From NCBI GenBank assembly GCA_946480915.1, contig CAMLLO010000069.1, positions 1-11,336 of the forward strand: a DNA stretch of 11,336 nucleotides, given 5' to 3'. Of this stretch, positions 1 through 6,315 are shown one piece after another (positions within the stretch are counted from its first letter, which is position 1; the number at the start of each line of letters is the position of its first letter). The notes beneath the pieces were generated by a model. It did not search any database. It was not told where the DNA came from and worked only from the letters and a program-made list of their open reading frames with translations. Origin of the DNA: an uncultured Sphingobacteriaceae bacterium. GTDB lineage: Bacteria; Bacteroidota; Bacteroidia; Sphingobacteriales; Sphingobacteriaceae. The position numbers and the translations under genes are program-made.

Positions 1-134
1 ACTCTGTCTGGCACGGGCGGGATTCACTGGTCTTCGTAGGTTAGGATACTGAAGAATTGCAAGGTTGCTGGATGCTTAGCTGGATTGCTATAAAGGTGTT
101 TCTGTTCATAATTATCGGTCCCACCAGCCCCGTC

Positions 135-154
135 ATTCTCGCGGAGGCGGGAAT
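135..154. repeat. Small inverted repeat (ATTCTCGC / GCGGGAAT hairpin)
   Basis: The arms at 135-142 and 147-154 are complementary except at one position, which would be a G:U pair in RNA. They enclose a 4-base loop, GGAG. The layout fits the ATTCCC-N8-GGGAAT form of dRS3-like intergenic repeats known from Neisseria, with one mismatch. Similar hairpins are scattered between genes in many bacteria, so relatedness is not implied. No T-run follows closely enough to call it a terminator. Confidence 0.45.
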
Positions 155-224
155 CTTAATGCAGAGCACATTCCGTTTTTTTCTTGTATACGCATTGGGA
201 TTGCCGATCCGATGGGCAAAGGTT

Positions 225-335
225 CAACACATCCCTAACCCCTCTCCAGAGGGGAATTATAGTGTTTTAGGCAGGCTGTCCGGACAGCAGGTCGGGTGTA
301 AAACCGGGTATAATTTTGTAGGGATCGGGGAAATG
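225..335. repeat. Degenerate first unit of the tandem repeat array
   Basis: This segment has the same order of parts as the two better copies downstream, but is diverged. It has a CCCCTCT/AGAGGGG hairpin at 239-254, then the conserved motif TTTAGGCAGGCTG within 258-284. A perfect 14-bp palindrome, GCTGTCCGGACAGC, sits at 275-288. The motif and the following CAGGTCGGGTGTAAA text match best to 559-605 in the next copy. The left edge is approximate. Confidence 0.5.
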
Positions 336-673
336 AACCACCCCTTTATCCCCTCCTTGAAATAAGGAGGGGAGTATGGCGCTTTAGGCGGGCTGCCCGG
401 AGGTCGCTGGAAGATTGAAATAATATGTGGATGATTGATAGGGGTTCATCGTGTGGGTATAACGGTTTTAAAAAGAGACAATCATGAATTTAGCAGCCTT
501 GTACTCCCCTCCTTATCTTCAAGGAGGGGGCAGGGGGTGGTTATCGCGATTGAGGAAATATGGTGCTTTAGGCAGGCTGGTCGGATTGCAGGTCAGGTAT
601 AAACTATTTCATACTTTATCCATGCTTTATCTATGCTTTTGCCATGCCTTTGCTATATATAAGCCCAAGAAAT
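336..673. repeat. Tandem repeat unit, copy 1
   Basis: The unit begins AACCACCCCTTTAT and contains a hairpin CCCCTCCTT-GAAAT-AAGGAGGGG at 350-372. A GCGCTTTAGGCGGGCTG motif follows (within 375-401), then GGGTATAACGG. Next comes the block 487-551, which is identical over 65 bp to 840-904 and carries a second hairpin at 506-529. The unit continues with a second TTTAGGCAGGCTG motif (559-585) and a tail that starts with TTTCATACTTTATCCATGC. It abuts copy 2 directly, because copy 2 begins at 674 with the same opening text. The two hairpins are near mirror images: AACCACCCC opens the unit, and its near-complement GGGGGTGGTT closes the 65-bp block. Confidence 0.75.
615..658. repeat. 11-bp tandem sub-repeat, four imperfect copies
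   Basis: Four consecutive 11-base units read TTTATCCATGC, TTTATCTATGC, TTTTGCCATGC and CTTTGCTATAT. They lie in the tail of tandem copy 1. The matching place in copy 2 (921-953) has only three such units, so the number differs between copies, as expected from replication slippage. Confidence 0.6.
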
Positions 674-953
674 AACCAGCCCTTTATTTACTCCTTGAAA
701 TAAGGAGGGGAGTATAGCGCTTTAGGGCGGCTGCCAGGATACGGTCGGCCGTGATATAATCATTTTTTCAGTTACGAGCATAGTAGATTGGATTAGGGTT
801 TAGTGTCGGGGTATAACGGTGTAAAATGAGACAACCCCAAATTTAGCAGCCTTGTACTCCCCTCCTTATCTTCAAGGAGGGGGCAGGGGGTGGTTATCGC
901 GATTCAGTTCCATTTCATACTTTATCCATGCCTTTGCTATGCCTTTGCCCCGT
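674..953. repeat. Tandem repeat unit, copy 2
   Basis: This is the second copy of the unit at 336-673. It opens with AACCAGCCCTTTAT and carries a decayed first hairpin (CTCCTT-GAAAT-AAGGAG, 691-707) and the GCGCTTTAGGGCGGCTG motif (713-739). It repeats the GGGTATAACGG text and then the block 840-904, identical to 487-551, with a hairpin at 859-882. Relative to copy 1, about 50 bp including the second TTTAGGC motif is missing after 904. The tail resumes at 911 with TTTCATACTTTATCCATGC. Identity is perfect in the 65-bp block and weak in the middle (about 740-810), so parts of the unit are conserved unevenly. Confidence 0.75.
921..953. repeat. 11-bp tandem sub-repeat, three imperfect copies
   Basis: Units TTTATCCATGC, CTTTGCTATGC and CTTTGCCCCGT follow each other in the tail of tandem copy 2. 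They match the four-unit stretch at 615-658. Confidence 0.55.
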
Positions 954-1033
954 ATAGGCTCCCCATCCATAAGGGCCCTAAACATGCTTTATAAATGTTT
1001 TAAAAAAAGGCGTTTAACATTGCCGCAAATCTA

Positions 1034-1041
1034 TATCTTTG
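1034..1041 (+). promoter_or_regulatory. Possible Bacteroidota -7 element (TATCTTTG)
   Basis: TATCTTTG fits the TAnnTTTG -7 consensus of the Bacteroidota primary sigma factor exactly. No clear TTTG or TTG element is seen at the usual distance upstream; the nearest is GTTT at 1012-1015. It would give a leader of about 135 bases before the ATG at 1184. An 8-base match alone is weak evidence. Confidence 0.25.
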
Positions 1042-1086
1042 CCTCGCACAAAATAATGCTGTCCATAAGCTGTGTAATTATCCTGA

Positions 1087-1094
1087 TACATTTG
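1087..1094 (+). promoter_or_regulatory. Possible Bacteroidota -7 element (TACATTTG) for the polysaccharide operon
   Basis: TACATTTG also fits TAnnTTTG exactly and lies closest to the first gene. Transcription from it would start near 1100. That would exclude the upstream in-frame ATG at 1097 and leave an untranslated leader of about 80 bases before the ATG at 1184. No convincing -33 element is visible around 1060-1070, so the call is tentative. Confidence 0.33.
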
Positions 1095-1183
1095 GGATGA
1101 TATTTGCTAAACGGGACAAGCTTTTGAGTTTAAGGAAGAAAAGAGATCTTTTCAGCTGTGCCCATGAAACACGTTGCGCTCTT

Positions 1184-3691
1184 ATGAAATTTGAAAACAC
1201 GAATAGATTGAAAGTATTGAAATCTGTTACGCTACTTATACTATTTTTATTGGTCGGTGGAATACAGCCTCTGGCAGCACAAAGCACACAAAACTTCAGC
1301 AATATCAATGTCGACCAGTTATCCGACGCCCAAATTAAGCAATTCATTCAGCAGGTTGAAGCGCAGGGATTAAGCGAATCTCAATTAGAGCAGGTTGCTC
1401 AGGCAAGGGGCATGAGTGCTGGGGAAGTGGTTAAACTTCGCGCCCGTGTAAACAAAATTAAGCAAACTGGTTCTGCTAGCACCAACACCGGTACAGGTAA
1501 TAAGACTGTAGATCCCGGTTCCGAGAATGGAAAACGTGAATTAAATTTCAAAAACGACGACACCCCAGTTGACGCTGAGGGTACCGTTTCCCGGATCTTT
1601 GGCGCCGAACTCTTCAGAAATTCTAAAATCAGCTTTGAGCCCAATCTACGTCTGGCCACTCCACTTAATTACCAGCTTGGTCCGGACGATGAACTGAATA
1701 TTGATATTTATGGCTACTCGGAAGCAAGTTATAAATTAATGGTATCTCCAGAAGGGAATATCAATATCCCCTATATAGGTGTAGTTACCGTTGGCGGACA
1801 AACCATCGAGCAGGCCAGTCAGCGGATCCGTTCAAGGTTAGCCAGCGTTTATCCCAATATGCGCAGCGGCAATACCCGGGTAAACATTACATTAGGAAAT
1901 ATTCGCAGCATAAAAGTAACATTGATGGGCGAAGTTACCCGTCCCGGCACTTATACTCTATCTTCCTTATCCAGCGTTTTCAATGCTCTTTATGCCTCAG
2001 GCGGACCATCCGAGAATGGATCCTTCCGGGAGATACAGATCATACGCAACAACCGGGTAATTGCTAAGTTGGATGTATACGAATTTCTTTTACGCGGATT
2101 CCAGCGCAATAACATCCGTTTGCAGGATCAGGATATCATCATGATTCCGACTTATAAAAAGCGTGTAGAATTTTCGGGCGAAGTAAAGCGTCCGGCAATA
2201 TTTGAAGCGACTGCTAACGAAACTTTAGAGGATGTTATTGGCTTTGCAGGCGGTTTTACCAATGAAGCGTATACCGCACGAATCAAAGTCATTCAAAATA
2301 CACCCAAAGAGCGACGCATTACTGATGTGCTATCAAATGCCTTTTCAACTTACGTTCCTCAAAACGGAGATAAATATTTCGCCGAGCCGATCCTGGATCG
2401 CTTTGAAAACAGGGTGACCATTAATGGAGCGGTATTCCGTCCGGGACAATACCAATTGGAAAAAGGCTTAACTCTGGGACAATTGATCCAAAAAGCCGAA
2501 GGCGTTACTGAAGACGCTTTTTTACCTCGAGGCTATCTAACCCGCTTAAGGGCAGACAATACACCGGAATTAATTTCTTTTGACCTTGCAAAGATCCTGA
2601 ATGGCTCCACAGCCGACATAACTCTTCAACGTGAGGATCAGATCACCATATCATCCATTTTTGATTTGCGTGAAGAATATAAAATAAGCATAGAAGGGGA
2701 GGTTCGCTCTCCCGGAACCATTGATTACGCGGAGAACATGAGTCTGGAAGATCTGATCGTTTTAGCAGGTGGATTTAAAGAAGGTGCTTCACCGAAACGA
2801 ATAGAAATTTCCCGCCGGGTGAAAGATAGTGAAGTTGGTGCGGCAAATTCACGGATTGCACAAGTATATCAGGTTGATGTAGATCAGAACCTGCAAATTC
2901 AGGGACCGAAATTTATTCTTCAACCATTCGATATAGTTTCTGTGCGGAATGCCGCCGGTTATGAAGTGCAGCGCCAGGTACGGGTAGAGGGGGAAGTATT
3001 GTATCCCGGTACTTATACAATCACCCGCAAAGACGAGCGGATTTCGGATTTAATTAAGCGAGTTGGCGGATTAACGGACCTGGCATATTTATCAGGCGCT
3101 TCTTTGAAACGTACCGAGGCAAGTGAAAAAGGATCCGGTAAAAATAGAATTAATACTGAACAAGAAGATCAACAGAAAATACTGAAATTACAGCGTTTAC
3201 AGGAGACAGCGAAAGATTCAACAGACATCATACAGCAACAAGCTATTTTAAGGAATGATTTTGTCGGGATTGATCTGGAGAGGATATTGGACAGGCCGAA
3301 ATCAAAACTGGATTTGATATTAGAAGAAGGGGATGTGTTACGGGTTCCGAAACAGCTTCAAACGGTTAAAGTGAGTGGTGAGGTTTTGTATCCAACAACG
3401 GCAATTTTCATTGGAGGCAAGGGCTTTAAGCAATATATTTCTGATGCGGGTGGTTTCTCGGACAATTCCTTGAAGAAACGATCGTATGTGATTTATGCGA
3501 ATGGATCGGTGAGGAGTACGAGGAAGTTCTTTTTATTTAATAATTATCCGATGGTGAAGCCTGGGGCGGAGATTTTTGTGCCGAAAAAGGCAGAAAAGAA
3601 AAAATTATCAGCTTCCGAGGTCGTAGGGTTAACTTCTGGGATTGCCTCTTTGGGGGCAATTATATTGGGAGTCCTAAATTTTATTAAGTAA
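1184..3691 (+). CDS. Polysaccharide export protein with Poly_export and about six SLBB domains (Wza-type)
   Basis: This 835-residue protein should form or line the channel that carries finished polysaccharide across the periplasm and outer membrane. I chose the ATG at 1184 because a classic signal peptide follows at once: basic start, hydrophobic stretch LLILFLLVGG at about residues 18-26, then LAAQS. The frame is open to another ATG at 1097, but that would put 29 charged residues in front. A helical, Gln-rich stretch covers about 40-95. The Poly_export domain spans about 156-246 (YQLGPDDELNIDIYG). SLBB-like domains, each with a G-E/A-V-x-x-P-G type start, begin near 244, 327, 410, 500, 598 and 728. 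A Lys/Gln-rich, probably coiled-coil insert lies at about 650-690. The end (about 811-833) is hydrophobic. There is no lipobox cysteine, unlike Wza. At about twice the length of Wza it fits the long Bacteroidota form. Confidence 0.92.
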   Translation: MKFENTNRLKVLKSVTLLILFLLVGGIQPLAAQSTQNFSNINVDQLSDAQIKQFIQQVEAQGLSESQLEQVAQARGMSAGEVVKLRARVNKIKQTGSASTNTGTGNKTVDPGSENGKRELNFKNDDTPVDAEGTVSRIFGAELFRNSKISFEPNLRLATPLNYQLGPDDELNIDIYGYSEASYKLMVSPEGNINIPYIGVVTVGGQTIEQASQRIRSRLASVYPNMRSGNTRVNITLGNIRSIKVTLMGEVTRPGTYTLSSLSSVFNALYASGGPSENGSFREIQIIRNNRVIAKLDVYEFLLRGFQRNNIRLQDQDIIMIPTYKKRVEFSGEVKRPAIFEATANETLEDVIGFAGGFTNEAYTARIKVIQNTPKERRITDVLSNAFSTYVPQNGDKYFAEPILDRFENRVTINGAVFRPGQYQLEKGLTLGQLIQKAEGVTEDAFLPRGYLTRLRADNTPELISFDLAKILNGSTADITLQREDQITISSIFDLREEYKISIEGEVRSPGTIDYAENMSLEDLIVLAGGFKEGASPKRIEISRRVKDSEVGAANSRIAQVYQVDVDQNLQIQGPKFILQPFDIVSVRNAAGYEVQRQVRVEGEVLYPGTYTITRKDERISDLIKRVGGLTDLAYLSGASLKRTEASEKGSGKNRINTEQEDQQKILKLQRLQETAKDSTDIIQQQAILRNDFVGIDLERILDRPKSKLDLILEEGDVLRVPKQLQTVKVSGEVLYPTTAIFIGGKGFKQYISDAGGFSDNSLKKRSYVIYANGSVRSTRKFFLFNNYPMVKPGAEIFVPKKAEKKKLSASEVVGLTSGIASLGAIILGVLNFIK

Positions 3692-3795
3692 TTGTTCTTG
3701 ATCCGGATCTTAAACAACTTAATGAAACTTTACGAGAAGTATTCGAAAAATCCGCTAGCGAAGTGCTCAACCATATTAATTTGTTTAAGGTTCGC

Positions 3796-4905
3796 ATGTC
3801 GGATAGTGTTAAATTCAACAAGAATGTCATGACCATACAGTCGAAAACTTTTAAATCATTATCGCAGGATGATGAAATTTCTCTAAAGGAACTTCTTCTT
3901 TTACTTAGAAGGTGGTGTTTGTACTTGTGGACTAAGAAATGGTTGATTTTTATTGTAATATCTGTCGGCATTCTATTGGGGTTGGGCTATGCTTATTACA
4001 AAAGGCCTATTTTTGAAGCTACAACCACTTTTGTGCTTGAAGAGGGCGAGGGCGGGGGGATTGGCCAGTACGCTGGCGTGGCGGCGATGGTGGGAATAGA
4101 TATGGGCGGCGGAGGAGGTTTATTTCAGGGAGAAAATATACTGGAACTATATAAGTCGCGGACAATGCTGCAAAAGGCCCTGCTGAGTACCGCCAGTTTT
4201 GATGGAAGAAGGCAGCTATTAATAGATAGATATCTTGAGTTTAATAAGATACGAGAAAGGTGGGAACGACCTGAATTAAAAACATTATCCTTTGCAGACA
4301 CCGGCAGGTTCACTATTCTTCAAGACAGTATACTTGGAGATATAGTGAGAACGATCAGAACCAATAATATTACGGTAGGAAAGCTGGACAAGAAGCTAAA
4401 TATTTTAAAAGTTGAAGTTAAAGCCCCAGACGAACAATTTGCTAAAGAATTTAATGATCAAATTGTGTTGACTGTGAACAACTTTTACATTGACACCAAA
4501 ACCAGGAAGAGTCTCCAGAATGTTCAGATCCTTCAAAATCAAACTGATTCTGTTCGAGCAGTGATGAGCGGTGCAATTTATTCTTCGGCAATGACTGTTG
4601 ATGCTACACCAAACCTTAATCCAGCAAAGCAAATATTAAGAGCGCCGGCCCAGCGCTCGCAATTTAATGCTGAAACTAATAGAGCGATGTTAACAGAGTT
4701 GCTTAAAAACTTAGAGTTGTCTAAAATGAGTTTGCGAAAAGAAACCCCTTTAATTCAAGTAGTAGACCAACCAATCTATCCATTAACAAAGCACGAGTTT
4801 GGGAAATTAAAGGGAGCATTATTGGGAGGACTTATATTGGGGTTTATTGCAGTATTGTTCTTGATCATTAGAAAAAATTACTTAGAAATTTTGAATGGAA
4901 AATAG
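3796..4905 (+). CDS. Wzz-type polysaccharide chain-length determinant / co-polymerase
   Basis: This inner-membrane protein would set glycan chain length and link the polymerase to the export channel encoded just upstream. With the ATG at 3796 it has 369 residues. A first membrane segment lies at about 49-66 (LIFIVISVGILLGLGYAYY) and a second near the end at about 338-358 (ALLGGLILGFIAVLFLII), preceded by the proline-containing motif PIYPLTK. This is the usual Wzz topology, with a periplasmic domain between. A Gly-rich run (GEGGG to GGGGG, about 84-109) precedes ILELYKSR, a pattern seen in Bacteroidota Wzz proteins. No Walker motif or Tyr-rich tail is present, so it is not a BY-kinase fusion. 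The start at 3796 is favoured by AAGG six bases upstream; GTG 3763 and ATG 3829 are alternatives. Its 3' end overlaps the next gene by 11 bp. Confidence 0.88.
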   Translation: MSDSVKFNKNVMTIQSKTFKSLSQDDEISLKELLLLLRRWCLYLWTKKWLIFIVISVGILLGLGYAYYKRPIFEATTTFVLEEGEGGGIGQYAGVAAMVGIDMGGGGGLFQGENILELYKSRTMLQKALLSTASFDGRRQLLIDRYLEFNKIRERWERPELKTLSFADTGRFTILQDSILGDIVRTIRTNNITVGKLDKKLNILKVEVKAPDEQFAKEFNDQIVLTVNNFYIDTKTRKSLQNVQILQNQTDSVRAVMSGAIYSSAMTVDATPNLNPAKQILRAPAQRSQFNAETNRAMLTELLKNLELSKMSLRKETPLIQVVDQPIYPLTKHEFGKLKGALLGGLILGFIAVLFLIIRKNYLEILNGK

Positions 4906-6172
4906 AAGTATTGCTGTAATCGGCCTTGGCTATGTTGGTCTGCCTTTAGCTATAGAGTTTGCTAAAAAATATTCAGTAGTTGGTTTTGATATCGACACTA
5001 ATAGAGTAGCTGAGCTTTCGAAGGGTGTTGATAGCACGAAGGAGGCCAACCTCGATGATCTAATGTTGGTTTTGGCGAATGAAAGCGGGAATGGCCTGAG
5101 ATTTTCATGCCAAATCGAAGAGTTACACGCTGTCAATACCTACATAGTTACTGTACCTACACCTATTGATCAATTTAAAGCCCCAGATCTTAGGCCTTTA
5201 CTCAAGGCTTCAGAAATGCTTGGTAAAATAATAAAGGCAGGTGACCTTATTATATACGAATCGACAGTATATCCTGGCTGCACAGAAGAGGATTGCGTAC
5301 CTGTTTTGGAGAAATTCTCTGGCTTAAAATTTAATCAGGATTTTTATTGCGGTTATTCACCTGAGCGGATTAATCCGGGCGATAAAGTGAATACCTTAAC
5401 AAAAATTAAGAAGGTCACCTCTGGTTCCACGCCCGAAATAGCCGATTTAGTAGATCAGCTATACGGAAGCATCATTACAGCCGGAACTCATAAGGCTCCT
5501 AGCTTAAAGGTTGCAGAAGCATCAAAAGCTATAGAAAATGCTCAAAGAGATGTAAATATTTCCTTTGTAAATGAATTGGCTTTGATCTTCGATCGTATAG
5601 GTATAGACACCACCGATGTTATTGATGCTGCGGGGACTAAATGGAATTTCCTAAAATACAAACCCGGGTTAGTTGGAGGTCACTGTATTGGTGTAGACCC
5701 CTATTACCTGGCTCATAAGGCTGAATCTTTGGGTTATCATCCCCAAGTAATACTATCGGGTCGCAGGGTCAATGACAACATGGGGATGTTTGTCGCCAAC
5801 AAGGTCATAAAATTAATGATTCATAAAGGGCACAGAATTCAAGGTGCTAAAGCTTTAATTCTAGGTGTCACCTTTAAGGAGGACTGTCCGGATATCCGTA
5901 ATTCAAGGGTTATTGATATTTATACAGAATTGAAACAGTTTGGCCTAACTGTAGATGTCTTTGATCCATATGCAGATCCTCATGAGGTTAAACGAGAGTA
6001 TAGTATTGATCTGGTTAACAATATGAAAGAGCAGTACGATGCAATCGTTTTAGCAGTATGTCATAAACAATTTTTATCGATTGATTTTAAACAGCTTAGA
6101 AATGGACATGATACTGTAATTTTCGACACTAAATCTTGTCTGGATCGTAGCGTGATTGATGCAAGGCTCTAG
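4895..6172 (+). CDS. wbpA: UDP-N-acetylhexosamine 6-dehydrogenase (WbpA/TviB/WbpO family)
   Basis: This cytoplasmic, NAD-dependent enzyme would oxidise C6 of UDP-GlcNAc (or UDP-GalNAc) to the uronic acid, the first step of the pathway encoded by the following genes. The 425 residues start with a Rossmann motif, IGLGYVGLP (9-17). ESTVYPGCTEE (122-132) and YSPERINPGDK (154-164) follow, then the central KAIENAQRD helix (211-219) and the catalytic-cysteine motif GGHCIGVDPYYL (Cys264). The C-terminal UDP-binding part contains GVTFKEDCPDIRNS (324-337). All three domains are full length. Motif wording is very close to TviB and WbpO as I recall them. Those two differ in substrate, so GlcNAc is inferred from the WbpB, WbpD and WbpE partners. 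The ATG lies inside the end of the wzz-type gene (11-bp overlap), suggesting coupled translation. Confidence 0.93.
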   Translation: MENRSIAVIGLGYVGLPLAIEFAKKYSVVGFDIDTNRVAELSKGVDSTKEANLDDLMLVLANESGNGLRFSCQIEELHAVNTYIVTVPTPIDQFKAPDLRPLLKASEMLGKIIKAGDLIIYESTVYPGCTEEDCVPVLEKFSGLKFNQDFYCGYSPERINPGDKVNTLTKIKKVTSGSTPEIADLVDQLYGSIITAGTHKAPSLKVAEASKAIENAQRDVNISFVNELALIFDRIGIDTTDVIDAAGTKWNFLKYKPGLVGGHCIGVDPYYLAHKAESLGYHPQVILSGRRVNDNMGMFVANKVIKLMIHKGHRIQGAKALILGVTFKEDCPDIRNSRVIDIYTELKQFGLTVDVFDPYADPHEVKREYSIDLVNNMKEQYDAIVLAVCHKQFLSIDFKQLRNGHDTVIFDTKSCLDRSVIDARL

Positions 6173-6315
6173 AATATTAACAGGGAAGCCCCCTCAGTTA
6201 TCTGAATGAAGAGGGTTACAGTGCATTTAAGGCCTCTTAGCCGAATCTGAAGGGTTGGGGATCGCTAAAATTGCTTAACGTTTTCTTGAAACTTAAAGAA
6301 ATAAAAAGTTAATGT
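6173..6315. other. 143-bp intergenic gap inside the operon, with alternative hairpin potential
   Basis: This is the longest gap between genes after the first start codon. CCCTC (6191-6195) can pair with GAGGG (6211-6215). Alternatively AAGAGG (6209-6214) can pair perfectly with CCTCTT (6233-6238). The two pairings exclude each other. No T-run follows, so no intrinsic terminator is called, and no TAnnTTTG element is seen. It might be a leader or processing site, or just residue from gene shuffling. Confidence 0.3.

Larger units (their letters stand above)
1..1183. other. Gene-free, repeat-rich upstream region
   Basis: This stretch of about 1.18 kb before the first gene has no convincing coding sequence. 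The short open frames in it run across hairpin repeats, have low-quality translations and resemble no family I know. It holds a small hairpin at 135-154, a tandem array of related units between about 225 and 953, and two possible promoter elements at 1034-1041 and 1087-1094. The first 60 bases could be the tail of something upstream, but I cannot identify it. I see no tRNA, no rRNA and no transposase gene. The region separates the polysaccharide operon from whatever lies to the left. Confidence 0.7.

Noticed and set aside
57..365. Open frame of 102 codons on the + strand in the leader region
   Set aside because: It runs through the 135-154 hairpin and the first repeat units, its start lies in featureless DNA, and the translation resembles no protein family. 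It is more likely a chance frame in repeat DNA.
506..529. Rho-independent terminator at the CCCCTCCTT/AAGGAGGGG hairpin
   Set aside because: The stem is good, but a G-rich tract follows instead of T residues, and the same hairpin recurs in every repeat unit, so it belongs to the repeat family.
336..953. CRISPR array
   Set aside because: Only two long copies of about 300 bp are present, with no short regular repeats and unique spacers, and no cas genes.
225..953. Insertion sequence
   Set aside because: No transposase frame, no clear terminal inverted repeats bounding a gene and no target duplication could be found. Only a non-autonomous repeat is supportable.
484..1100. Two short + strand frames (484-675 and 852-1100) that share an identical stretch of translation
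   Set aside because: The shared peptide comes from the 65-bp direct repeat that contains a DNA hairpin. The rest differs, which fits copied non-coding DNA rather than paralogous genes.
1097..1183. Longer start at ATG 1097 for the export protein
   Set aside because: It would put 29 mostly charged residues before an otherwise normal signal peptide and would lie at the expected transcription start of the 1087-1094 element.
3763..4905. BY-kinase (Wzc) function for the Wzz-type protein
   Set aside because: The protein ends shortly after its second membrane segment, with no Walker A/B motifs and no tyrosine cluster.
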